Shown here: piece by piece, positions 16,128-23,920 of the stretch
Position numbering within the stretch: position 1 is the stretch's first letter
How the letters are laid out: the number at the start of each line of letters is the position of its first letter
Assembly: GCF_014198245.1 (NCBI RefSeq)
Contig: NZ_JACIHE010000006.1
Span: 186,001 to 250,000, forward strand
Direction: 5' to 3'
DNA from: Bradyrhizobium sp. cir1
GTDB lineage: Bacteria; Pseudomonadota; Alphaproteobacteria; Rhizobiales; Xanthobacteraceae
Length of the DNA: 64,000 nucleotides
Program-made: the position numbers and the translations under genes
Notes under the pieces: model-generated
What the model was told of the DNA's origin: nothing
What the model saw: only the letters and a program-made list of their open reading frames with translations
Database searches by the model: none

Positions 16128-17870
16128 TCAGGCGGTAGCGCGGATGCGCTGCTTGTCGTAGAGGTCCTTCTCGTCGTCGGCGATCGGCACGACGTAAGGT
16201 TCGACCGCGCGCTTCTCGCTGGTCATTTTGCCGTCTCGCTTGCTCAGCAGCGTGTGGCAGAACCAGTTCTCGTTGTCCTTCTCCGGGAAATCGGTGCGCC
16301 AGTGATAGAGGCCCCAGCGGCTCTCCTCGCGGTAGAGCGAGGCGTGCGCGGCCATGTCGGCGCAATCCATGATCGACTGCACCTCGAGGGCTCGGAGCAG
16401 CTCGTGTGCGTTACGCGCGATCATGCGCTCCTGCATGTCTTCCCGCGCCTCGGCGAGACGGCGCATGCCGAGCTCGTATTTGCGCGTGACCTTCGGCGGC
16501 TGGAGATAGTCGTTGACGAGGCGGCGCGTCTTGTACTCGATCTGGTTCGGCGGAATGCCGTCCTCGCGCCTGGTCGGCGCCATCACGCGGTCACGTTCCA
16601 TGGCGACGTCGGCGGCATCGAACTCCGCAAAATCGTGACTGTCGGCGAATTCCATCGCGTCTATGCCGGCCACCGAGCCGTTGGTGAAGGCGCCGAGCAT
16701 GTAGTTGTGCGGCACGCTCGCCATGTCGCCGGCGGCGTAGAGGCCGGGCACGGTGGTGCGCGCATTGTCGTCGACGAACACGCCGGAGGCGCTGTGGCCG
16801 GAGCAGAAGCCGATCTCGGAGATGTGCATCTCGATCGACTCGCTCCGGTAGTCGACCCCGCGCCCCTGCTGGAACAGGCCGCGCGTGGGACGCTCGACCT
16901 TGTGCAGCGTCGATTCGATCTCGGAGATCGTGTCGGGATGCAGATGCTTGAGCTGGAGGAACACCGGGCCCTTGCCGGACAAGAGCTCGTTGTAGAACTC
17001 CAGCATCATCTGGCCGGACCAGTAGTCGCATTCGATGAAGCGCGAGCCCTCGTTGTTCGCCGTATAGGCGCCGAAGGGACCGGCGACATAGGCGCAGGCC
17101 GGGCCGTTATAGTCCTTGATCAGCGGATTGATCTGGAAGCATTCGAGGTTCGCGAGCGCGGCGCCGGCGTGATAGGCCATGGCGTAGCCGTCGCCGGAGT
17201 TTGCCGCGTTCTCATAGGTGCCGAACATGTAGCCGGAGGTCGGCAGGCCCAGGCGGCCGGCGGCGCCCATGCAGAGGATCACGGCCTTGGCCTTGATCAC
17301 CAACATCTCGGCGGTGCGGGTGTTGACGGAGATCGCGCCGGCGATGCGGCCATCGCTCGACTTCAAAAGACGCGTCGCCATGTAGCGGTTGGAGATCAGG
17401 ATGCGGGCGCGGCGAAGCTGGCGGTACAGCGCCTTCTTCACGGTCTCGCCGTTCGGCATCGGCAGCACATAGGTGCCGATGTGGTGCACCTTCTTGACGG
17501 CATAGTCGCCGTTCTCGTTCTTCAGGAAACGGATGCCGAAGCTGTCGAGCTCCTCGATGATTTTGTAGCAGTTCTGCGCGTATTTATAGACCGCCTTCTG
17601 GTCGACGATACCGTCGTTGGCGATGGTGATTTCCTTGGTGTACTGCTCCGGCGTCGCATAGCCGGGAATGACGGCGTTGTTCAGCCCGTCCATGCCCATC
17701 GAGATCGCACCGGAGCGCTTGACGTTGGCCTTTTCGAGCAGGACGACATTGGCCTTCGGGTTCTTCAGCTTTGCCTTCAGCGCCGCCATCGGGCCCGCCG
17801 TGCCGCCGCCGATCACCAGCACATCGCAGGAAACCTCCGAAAGTCCGTCGACGATCTGATCTAGTGCCAT
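16128..17870 (-). CDS. FAD flavoprotein of the fumarate reductase/AprA family
   Basis: 580 residues. The N-terminus has the FAD-binding GGGTAG (residues 21-26) preceded by VLVI. Later motifs include AVILCMGAAGRLG, an active-site region with SGHSASGVFVDDNA, and GLYAAGDMA, the second FAD contact. The C-terminal helical domain is that of the succinate dehydrogenase/fumarate reductase/AprA superfamily. Pairing with a two-cluster ferredoxin instead of an iron-sulfur/membrane-anchor pair points to the AprA branch, yet no ATP sulfurylase or sulfite reductase gene is nearby, so dissimilatory APS reduction is doubtful. AGGAG precedes the ATG at 17870. Candidate operator at 17940-17951. The substrate is unknown. 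Confidence 0.85.
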   Translation of the reverse strand: MALDQIVDGLSEVSCDVLVIGGGTAGPMAALKAKLKNPKANVVLLEKANVKRSGAISMGMDGLNNAVIPGYATPEQYTKEITIANDGIVDQKAVYKYAQNCYKIIEELDSFGIRFLKNENGDYAVKKVHHIGTYVLPMPNGETVKKALYRQLRRARILISNRYMATRLLKSSDGRIAGAISVNTRTAEMLVIKAKAVILCMGAAGRLGLPTSGYMFGTYENAANSGDGYAMAYHAGAALANLECFQINPLIKDYNGPACAYVAGPFGAYTANNEGSRFIECDYWSGQMMLEFYNELLSGKGPVFLQLKHLHPDTISEIESTLHKVERPTRGLFQQGRGVDYRSESIEMHISEIGFCSGHSASGVFVDDNARTTVPGLYAAGDMASVPHNYMLGAFTNGSVAGIDAMEFADSHDFAEFDAADVAMERDRVMAPTRREDGIPPNQIEYKTRRLVNDYLQPPKVTRKYELGMRRLAEAREDMQERMIARNAHELLRALEVQSIMDCADMAAHASLYREESRWGLYHWRTDFPEKDNENWFCHTLLSKRDGKMTSEKRAVEPYVVPIADDEKDLYDKQRIRATA

Positions 17871-17939
17871 CACTTGCTCCTGGTTCGCCGATAACCGGCG
17901 CCTTTGCATCAGATTTGTTCAGTCGGCTTGCCGACGATA

Positions 17940-17951
17940 GCAATTAGTTGT
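17940..17951. promoter_or_regulatory. Candidate Crp/Fnr-type operator, site 3
   Basis: GCAATTAGTTGT in the 102-base gap between the ferredoxin-NADP reductase gene and the AprA-like gene, 70 bases upstream of the latter. It suggests that the flavoprotein-ferredoxin-HEAT genes have their own promoter. Confidence 0.5.
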
Positions 17952-17972
17952 CGCCGGGATGCGATTTGCGCC

Positions 17973-18746
17973 TCAGCGCTCGACGAAGGCTTTTTCGATC
18001 ACGAAATGGCCGGGCTGGCTGTGATTGCCCTCGACAAAGCCGCGCGCGGAGAACATCGCGTGCAGCTCCTCCAGCATCGCGGGGCTGCCGCAGAGCATGA
18101 TGCGGTCGGTCTCGATGTCGAGGCCGGATTGGCCGATATCGTCGAACAGTTGGTTGGAGGCGATCAGGTCGGTGATGCGGCCGCGGTTCCGGAACGGCTC
18201 GCGGGTGACGGTGGGGTAGTAGACCAGCTTGTCGCGGATCAATGGCCCGAAGAATTCGTGGTTGCGCAGGCCACCGACAACATGTTCTCCATAGGCGAGT
18301 TCCGAAACCTGGCGGCAGCCATGGGCGAGCACGATGGTCTCGTAGTTCTCATAAACATCAGGGTCCTTGATCAGGCTGGCGAAGGGCGCAAGGCCCGTTC
18401 CGGTCGAGAGCAGCAGCAGGCGTTTTCCCGGAATGAGATTGCCGGTGATCAGCGTGCCCGTCGCCTTGCGGCCGACCAGGATGATGTCGCCCTCCCTGAT
18501 CTTCTGCAGGCGCGAGGTCAGCGGGCCGTCCTGCACCTTGATCGAGAAGAATTCGAGCGCCTCCTCGTGATTGGCGCTGGCCATGCTGTAGGCCCGCATC
18601 AACGGCTTGCCCTCGACCTCGAGCCCGATCATCGCGAACTGGCCGTTCTGGAAGCGGAAGCCGGGATCGCGCGTCGCCGTGAAGCTGAACAGGGACTCGG
18701 TCCAGTGCCTCACCGACAACACCGTTTCCTTCTGAAATGCGCTCAT
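17973..18746 (-). CDS. Ferredoxin-NADP reductase
   Basis: 257 residues with the FAD-contact motif RAYSMAS (RxYS type) near residue 50, the pyridine-nucleotide loop STGTGLAPFASL, and the C-terminal end VIEKAFVER with an aromatic residue near the terminus, as in bacterial Fpr proteins. It moves electrons between NADPH and ferredoxin in the cytosol. AAGGAGAG is upstream of the ATG. It lies directly upstream of, and on the same strand as, the AprA-like module, so it is the likely electron donor for the ferredoxin at 15863. Candidate operator (18820-18831) 74 bases upstream. Confidence 0.92.
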   Translation of the reverse strand: MSAFQKETVLSVRHWTESLFSFTATRDPGFRFQNGQFAMIGLEVEGKPLMRAYSMASANHEEALEFFSIKVQDGPLTSRLQKIREGDIILVGRKATGTLITGNLIPGKRLLLLSTGTGLAPFASLIKDPDVYENYETIVLAHGCRQVSELAYGEHVVGGLRNHEFFGPLIRDKLVYYPTVTREPFRNRGRITDLIASNQLFDDIGQSGLDIETDRIMLCGSPAMLEELHAMFSARGFVEGNHSQPGHFVIEKAFVER

Positions 18747-18819
18747 GATCTCTCCTTGTCGATGGCGCCCAAGGTTTCGGAGAGAAGAGAGTCCGGCAAT
18801 TCAGAAGTGAAATTCCCGG

Positions 18820-18831
18820 TCGATTAGTTTC
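18820..18831. promoter_or_regulatory. Candidate Crp/Fnr-type operator, site 4
   Basis: On the minus strand this reads GAAACTAATCGA, a weaker match to the shared motif, 74 bases upstream of the ferredoxin-NADP reductase ATG. CATTTCGCGGGCG follows on the + strand. Confidence 0.45.
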
Positions 18832-18892
18832 ACATTTCGCGGGCGATGACTGAAGAGCAGGCAGCGAAGGGCATCGCCACGCGTCCGCGCCG

Positions 18893-18904
18893 GCAACTAG
18901 TTGC
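18893..18904. promoter_or_regulatory. Candidate Crp/Fnr-type operator, site 5 (perfect palindrome)
   Basis: GCAACTAGTTGC is a perfect 12-bp palindrome, 48 bases upstream of the DUF971-like gene. It is the best copy of the motif and defines its symmetry axis. Confidence 0.55.
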
Positions 18905-18951
18905 TATTCGCGGGCGTCCGCGCCGACGTAGAAAGACGTCGGAGGTTCGTC

Positions 18952-19266
18952 ATGACCATGACCGCATTGGTGGCACCGACCGTGGCCGACTATGAAGCCA
19001 GCGCCGATCTGGCCTCGCTTCTCGTCCGCACGACGCAGGACGATGCGTTGAGCGTCCCTGCCGAAACACTCCGCCTCTCCTGCAAATGCGCCCACTGCAC
19101 CCGCGCCCGTTTCGACGGCTGCTTCCCTAAGGGGTTTCCGGGCATCGCCATCACCGAGATCGGCGACCTCGGCTATGGGCTGAACATCGCGTTCTCGGAC
19201 GGCCACAACCGCGGAATTTACCCGAAGCCGTATTTGCTGAATTTGGCCGAGCATCAGAACCGTTAG
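18952..19266 (+). CDS. DUF971 / GBBH-N-like small protein
   Basis: 104 residues. The core LRLSCKCAHCTRARF, then ITEIGDLGYGLNIAFSDGHN and GIYPKPYL, matches the DUF971 fold also found at the N-terminus of gamma-butyrobetaine hydroxylases. C44, C46 and C49 (CxCxxC), with C57 nearby, could bind zinc or an Fe-S cluster. Stand-alone DUF971 proteins are often found with Fe-S assembly factors. GGAGG precedes the ATG at 18952. It is divergent from the reductase/AprA-like genes and shares the intergenic region carrying operator sites 4 and 5, suggesting a role in maturing that Fe-S enzyme; this is inference. Confidence 0.75.
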   Translation: MTMTALVAPTVADYEASADLASLLVRTTQDDALSVPAETLRLSCKCAHCTRARFDGCFPKGFPGIAITEIGDLGYGLNIAFSDGHNRGIYPKPYLLNLAEHQNR

Positions 19267-19445
19267 CCCGCCCTACCTCCCGCTCCATTGCCCGCGGAAA
19301 CAGGGAATGACACAGGTATCCCCCGGCTGCGTCACGCTACTTTGCATGGGGTTGTTTTCGAGATTTTGTGGGAATCCCCCTTCGCCCCCATCTGGCACGG
19401 ACATTGCTCTTCTTTAGAACGATTTGAACGTTCCGGAGGCAGACG

Positions 19446-20219
19446 ATGTTGCAGGCGGCCAATGTGGTTCGCGGGGCTGTTCCAGCGGCCGCCCGGCCTG
19501 CCGGCAGTTCCTCCCTGCTGCTCACCGAGAACCAGCAATGGATCGGCGGTCCACCACCGTTGATGGACAAGCTCTCACCGCGCGAGCGGGAGTTGGTGCT
19601 GAAGCAGGGCCGGCGAAAAGTGCTCAACCGCGGCCAGACGCTATTCAGCCAGGGCGGCAAGCATGACGGCATCTGGCTGATCGAGAGCGGCCGCATCCGC
19701 GTGTTCTACACCTCGCCACTCGGGCGCGAGATCACCCTCGCCTACTGGCATGTCGGCAATTTCGTCGGCGGGCCCGAAGTGTTTGAGGGCACCGTGCACC
19801 AATGGTCCGGCGTTGCGTCCAGCAATTGCAGCGTGGTGCACCTTCCCGGAAAGGAACTGCGGTCCCTTGCCGCAGAGATTCCCAACCTCGCGATCGGCCT
19901 GATCGAAGGGCTGACCTTCAAGGGCAAATGCTATTCGGCGCTGGCGCAGATGCTGGGAACGCGCTCGATCACGCAGCGCCTCGCGCATCTGCTCTTGCAC
20001 CTCGTCGAGCTCTACGGCGTCGAGGACGCCGACGGCACCGTGATCGCGGCGGCCTTCACCCATGCCGACATCGCCCACATGGTCGGTGCCACCAGGCAAT
20101 GGGTCACGATCAGCCTGAAGCGGATGCAGGAGAAGGGAATCGTCCTGACCAAGCGCTCGCAGATCGTGGTGTGCCGGACCGACGTTCTCGAGGACATGCG
20201 CGGCCAGGCGTCGGATTAG
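19446..20219 (+). CDS. Crp/Fnr-family transcription regulator (paralogue 2)
   Basis: 257 residues with the same plan as the regulator at 9892-10617: beta-roll (GIWLIESGRIRVFYTSPLGR), dimer helix (CYSALAQMLGTRSITQRL) and winged helix with DIAHMVGATRQWVTISLKRM. The two proteins share runs such as GREITLAYW/GREVTLAYW and the whole recognition-helix core. No Fe-S cysteine cluster is present; what it senses is unknown. GGAGG lies upstream of the ATG. The gene follows the DUF971-like gene by 179 bases and precedes an ABC operon. No copy of the shared operator lies in its own upstream gap. Confidence 0.9.
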   Translation: MLQAANVVRGAVPAAARPAGSSSLLLTENQQWIGGPPPLMDKLSPRERELVLKQGRRKVLNRGQTLFSQGGKHDGIWLIESGRIRVFYTSPLGREITLAYWHVGNFVGGPEVFEGTVHQWSGVASSNCSVVHLPGKELRSLAAEIPNLAIGLIEGLTFKGKCYSALAQMLGTRSITQRLAHLLLHLVELYGVEDADGTVIAAAFTHADIAHMVGATRQWVTISLKRMQEKGIVLTKRSQIVVCRTDVLEDMRGQASD

Positions 20220-20303
20220 AGGGGCCCGCGACCATGCCCCGTGCACAGGCAAGCGGCTTTATAGTGCAGGACTGCACAAGGAGTATGCAATCAGCTTTTC
20301 CCG

Positions 20304-20315
20304 GCAACTAATCGA
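20304..20315. promoter_or_regulatory. Candidate Crp/Fnr-type operator, site 6
   Basis: GCAACTAATCGA, about 86 bases upstream of the binding-protein gene at 20401. A second small inverted repeat, GTGCAG-GA-CTGCAC (20264-20277), lies just before it. Confidence 0.5.
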
Positions 20316-20400
20316 CTGCGGCAGCCACTCCGGATTTGCCCTGCCTGCGCCCTCACCCAATCATGGCAACCACAGCACATCCAACCGAATGAGGATGAGA

Positions 20401-21822
20401 ATGGTCCGCCATCTTCCCACGCTCTCGATCGCGATGTCAGTGACGTCGCTGGCGCTTCTAACCGCGCAGCCGGCTTCGGCGGAAACCGTCACCCTTGGCA
20501 TCGGAACGCAGGACACCACGACCAACACGGTGACCGCGGGTGTCGTCATTCGCCAGCTGCATCTCCTCGAGAAATATCTCCCGAAGGACGGCAAATACGC
20601 CAACATCAAGTTCGAGCTGGAGTGGCAGAATTTCACCTCCGGTCCGCCCGTCACCAACGCGATGATGGCGAACAAGCTCCAGATCGGCATGATGGGTGAC
20701 TATCCGCTGATCGTGAACGGCTTCACCTTCGAGAGCAATCCGGAGAGCAAGAGCCGCCTGATCGGCGTCGCCGCCTACAGCCTCTCCGGCTCCGGCAATG
20801 GCCTCGTCGTCCACAAGGACTCGCCCTACTACGACCTCGCCGATCTCAAGGGCAAGCTCGTCAGCGTTCCCTTCGGCTCCGCCGCACACGGCATGGTGCT
20901 GAAGGCGATGCAGGATCGCGGCTATGCATCCGATTTCTTCCAGCTCGTGAGCCAGAGCCCTGAAGTCGGTTCGACCAACCTGCAGGAGAAGAAGATCGAT
21001 GCTCATGCCGACTTCGTCCCCTTCGCCGAGCTGCTGCCGTTCCGCGGCTTTGCGCGAAAGATCTTCGACGGCGTCGAGACCAATCTGCCGACCTTCCATG
21101 GCATCGTCGTCCGCACCGACTTCGCCGAAAAATACCCGGCGGTCGTCGTCGCCTACTTCAAGGCGGTGATCGCCGCCAACCAGTGGCTGCGCGACGATCC
21201 CAAGCTGGCCGCGGAAAAGATCCAGGAATGGACCGGCATCAGCAAGGAAGTCGTCTACATCTTTCTCGGTCCCAGCGGCAACATGACCACCGATCCCACG
21301 ATCAAGCCCGCGCTGATCGATGCCGCCACCACCGACGTCAAGGTGCTGCAAAACCTCGGGCGCATGAAGGAGTTCGATCCGAAGAAGTGGGTCGACGACA
21401 GCTACATCCGCAAGGCCTATGCGGAGATGAACCTCGATTATGACGCGCGGCTTGCGAGCACCAAGAACTATGAGATCTCCGGCGATGACAGCTTCTGCAA
21501 GAAGCCGATCGCCGATCCGCGCAAGGCCGGCGAAGTCTGGGTCGACGAGGTCGGCATCATGCCTTTCTCGTCTGCCAGCTGCACGCTCGGCGCCTACGCC
21601 GACTACAAGGCCAAGGGCAAGAAGATCAACGTCGCCTATGTCTTCGACACCACCCGCGGCATCAAACTGTTCGCCGACCAGGCCTTCTTCGCGGTCGGCA
21701 ATGGTGACGTCGCGCCCTTCCTGCTGAAGAAGGATGCCGAAGCCTATGCCGCCAAGATCAGCGGCAAGGTGCTCGGCTTCGAGGACGCGGTGAAGGCGGC
21801 GGTCGGCGGAGGCAAGACGTGA
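20401..21822 (+). CDS. ABC substrate-binding protein with a NosL-like C-terminal domain
   Basis: 473 residues. A signal peptide (MVRHLPTLSIAMSVTSLALL, cleavage near ASA) is followed by an NMT1/TauA-type binding domain (VIRQLHLLEKYLP, LKGKLVSVPFGSAAHGM). The last 100 or so residues are extra: a segment with MPFSSASCTLGAYADYKAKG, then a stretch ending DAEAYAAKISGKVLGFEDA, resembling the NosL copper-binding fold. Ordinary family members end near 330-370 residues. The start at 20401 has GAGGATGAG upstream; ATGs at 20389 and 20395 are in frame. It is first in a three-gene transporter operon downstream of operator site 6. The C-terminal assignment is by eye. Confidence 0.8.
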   Translation: MVRHLPTLSIAMSVTSLALLTAQPASAETVTLGIGTQDTTTNTVTAGVVIRQLHLLEKYLPKDGKYANIKFELEWQNFTSGPPVTNAMMANKLQIGMMGDYPLIVNGFTFESNPESKSRLIGVAAYSLSGSGNGLVVHKDSPYYDLADLKGKLVSVPFGSAAHGMVLKAMQDRGYASDFFQLVSQSPEVGSTNLQEKKIDAHADFVPFAELLPFRGFARKIFDGVETNLPTFHGIVVRTDFAEKYPAVVVAYFKAVIAANQWLRDDPKLAAEKIQEWTGISKEVVYIFLGPSGNMTTDPTIKPALIDAATTDVKVLQNLGRMKEFDPKKWVDDSYIRKAYAEMNLDYDARLASTKNYEISGDDSFCKKPIADPRKAGEVWVDEVGIMPFSSASCTLGAYADYKAKGKKINVAYVFDTTRGIKLFADQAFFAVGNGDVAPFLLKKDAEAYAAKISGKVLGFEDAVKAAVGGGKT

Positions 21823-22733
21823 GCAGCAGTCCCGCCATCCTGCGCCATCAGGAGGACGCCATCCCGGCAGCCGCAGCCGTCACCGAGTCCACGCCCGCGC
21901 CCGTCACGGCACCACCCACCGCGCCGCCCTCATTTGGCTCCTTGGCAGGGCGCTGGTATCGGCTCAACCAGAACAGGTTGCGTGCGACCGCCATTGGCGT
22001 GATCTCGCTCGCCGCCTTCCTTCTCGTCTGGCATCTGCTCACGACCTACCGCGTCGTGTTCTTCGTGCGCTTCACCAACGTGCCCTCGCCGCTGGCGGTC
22101 TATGCGAGCTTCACCAAGGCGATCCACGATCCCAAATTTCTGCTGCACATCCTTTTGAGCTGCCGGCGCATCTTTTTCGGCTTCTCGCTGGCGGCCATCG
22201 TCGGCGTGCCGCTCGGGCTGATCATGGGCCGCTTCAAGCTGGTCCATGAGGCCGTGTTCCCGGTTGCGGAAGTGCTGCGGCCGATTCCGGCGATCGCCTG
22301 GGTGCCGATGGCGATCATGCTGTGGCCGACCAACGAGCAGAGCATCGTCTTCATCACCTTCCTCGGCTCGTTCTTCCCGATCCTGGTCAACACACTGCAC
22401 GGCATGTCGCTGGTCGATCCCGTGCTGGTGCGCGCAGCGCAATGCCTGGGGGCGCGCGAGCGCTCGATCTTCCGCGAGGTGTACTTTCCGGCCTCGCTTC
22501 CGCACATCTTCACTGGCCTCACCATCGGCATGGGAGTCGCGTGGGTGTCGCTGATCGCGGCCGAGATGATCTCCGGGCAATACGGCATCGGCTACTTCAC
22601 CTGGGAGGCCTATTCGCTGGTCCAATATGCCGACATTGCGCTCGGCATGATCGCGATCGGCGTGCTCGGCCTCGGATCGAGCCTGCTGATCCGCGGCGCC
22701 GGACAGTTGGTTATGCCATGGAGGGCGAAATGA
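21819..22733 (+). CDS. ABC transporter permease, nitrate/sulfonate/taurine type
   Basis: 304 residues with an unusually long Ala/Pro/Thr-rich cytoplasmic N-terminus (about 45 residues), then six or so membrane helices. VLRPIPAIAWVPMAIMLWP is the SsuC/TauC-type segment, and REVYFPASLPHIFTGLTIG is the ATPase-coupling loop. Translation starts at a GTG overlapping the binding-protein stop (GTGA). It pairs with the flanking binding protein and ATPase. Confidence 0.9.
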   Translation: MSSSPAILRHQEDAIPAAAAVTESTPAPVTAPPTAPPSFGSLAGRWYRLNQNRLRATAIGVISLAAFLLVWHLLTTYRVVFFVRFTNVPSPLAVYASFTKAIHDPKFLLHILLSCRRIFFGFSLAAIVGVPLGLIMGRFKLVHEAVFPVAEVLRPIPAIAWVPMAIMLWPTNEQSIVFITFLGSFFPILVNTLHGMSLVDPVLVRAAQCLGARERSIFREVYFPASLPHIFTGLTIGMGVAWVSLIAAEMISGQYGIGYFTWEAYSLVQYADIALGMIAIGVLGLGSSLLIRGAGQLVMPWRAK

Positions 22734-23602
22734 GCGCGATCGCGACGGCGACCCCACAGGGGCATATCGAGGTCGAGAATTTTTCGCTGAGCTACGAGAC
22801 CATCGACGGCTTGGTCGATGCCGTCACCAACACGCATATCCATGTCAAGCCGGGCGAGTTCGTCTCGATCGTCGGGCCCTCCGGCTGCGGCAAGTCGACC
22901 TTCCTGAATGCGGTGGCGGGGTTTCTCAGGCCGACCACCGGCACCATCACGGTCGACGGCGAACGCGTCAGCGGGCCGAGTGCCGAGCGCGGCATGGTTT
23001 TTCAGCAATATTCGCTGTTTCCCTGGAAGACGGTGCGCGAGAACGTCGAGTTCGGCCTGAAGATGCGTGGCATGCCGCGCTCGCAGCGCGAGCGCGCGGC
23101 GCGTACGTTGCTTGGGCTCGCGGGCCTCGAGGCCTTCGAGAAACATTATCCGGAAAAACTCTCCGGCGGCATGAAGCAACGCGTCGGCATCGTGCGCGCG
23201 CTCGCGACGGGGCCGAAGGTGCTGCTGCTGGACGAACCCTTCGGCGCGCTGGATGCGCAGACCCGGGTGATCATGCAACAGATCCTCACCAACATGTGGC
23301 AGCGGCTGAAGATCTCGGTCTTGTTCGTCACCCACGACATCGACGAGGCGATCTTCCTCTCCGACCGCGTGTACTGCATGACCGCGCGGCCCGGTTCGAT
23401 CAAGGCGGAGATCCCGATTCCGCTAGAGCGGCCGCGCCAGCAATCGGTGATGATGTCCTCGGAGTTTCTGGCGCTGCGCCGCGGGCTGATGTCCCTGATC
23501 CGCGAGGAGAGTCTGAAGGCGATGGGCGGCGAGATCAACGATTTGGGCATGCAGGGATTGAACATCGAGCTGCACGGCCATTCGCTGGTCGAGGTACTTT
23601 AG
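22730..23602 (+). CDS. ABC transporter ATP-binding protein, nitrate/sulfonate/taurine type
   Basis: 290 residues. Walker A GPSGCGKST, Q-loop FQQYSLFPW, signature LSGGMKQR, Walker B VLLLDEPFGALD and FVTHDIDEA are all intact. The ATG at 22730 overlaps the permease stop as ATGA; a much longer in-frame extension lies over the permease gene and was rejected. The C-terminal 30 residues (EINDLGMQGLNIELHGHSLV) extend beyond most family members and are unassigned. It is the last gene of the rightward transporter operon. Confidence 0.92.
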   Translation: MSAIATATPQGHIEVENFSLSYETIDGLVDAVTNTHIHVKPGEFVSIVGPSGCGKSTFLNAVAGFLRPTTGTITVDGERVSGPSAERGMVFQQYSLFPWKTVRENVEFGLKMRGMPRSQRERAARTLLGLAGLEAFEKHYPEKLSGGMKQRVGIVRALATGPKVLLLDEPFGALDAQTRVIMQQILTNMWQRLKISVLFVTHDIDEAIFLSDRVYCMTARPGSIKAEIPIPLERPRQQSVMMSSEFLALRRGLMSLIREESLKAMGGEINDLGMQGLNIELHGHSLVEVL

Positions 23603-23920
23603 GCGAGAACACCCTTAACCTGTCTCTCTTGCGCAAGGAGATAGAATCGCATTGCAGATGCGCCCAGGAAAGGATTCCTGGGACATCAACTACCGCTAAC
23701 CGCGAAGCTTTCTGGATCTCCCGGTGCACACGTGGCGCACACGGCAGCACCTAACTGATTGAAAAACCGGAACTCTCGCTCCAATCCATCATGGGCAAGT
23801 TTGAGCTAGTTGTGGCCAAGAAGATCAAGGATGACAAAATATGGGCTGCTTCACGCCAAACAAGACCATTCCCGACCGCCTGCTCCATCTTAGAAAGCTC
23901 GCGCGCATTCAGGACGAGGC
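23603..23920. other. Intergenic region with dispersed repeat copy B
   Basis: The 318 bases between convergent operons contain the second dispersed repeat (23709-23796) and no supported gene. Short frames here are of poor quality. No clear intrinsic terminator with a T-run was recognised. Confidence 0.6.
23709..23796 (+). repeat. Dispersed repeat copy B
   Basis: It matches 5581-5668 in the same orientation, with shared blocks GGATCTCCCGGTGCACACGT and TCCAATCCATCATGGG at the ends. The two copies bracket an 18-kb segment containing the amidase and the AprA-like regulon. Confidence 0.75.

Noticed and set aside
16110..17864. A 584-codon open frame on the + strand opposite the AprA-like gene
   Set aside because: It is the antisense mirror of a high-GC coding sequence. 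The translation is rich in Val, Asp, Arg and His with no family motif, whereas the minus strand has a complete flavoprotein.
16128..17870. A true dissimilatory adenylylsulfate reductase
   Set aside because: The ferredoxin partner is too short for AprB, and no sat, dsr or qmo genes are present in the window; only family resemblance is claimed.
5581..23796. A complete integrative island bounded by att sites
   Set aside because: The repeats are suggestive, but no integrase gene, tRNA gene or conjugation gene lies at either end, so the claim is kept at the level of a repeat pair.
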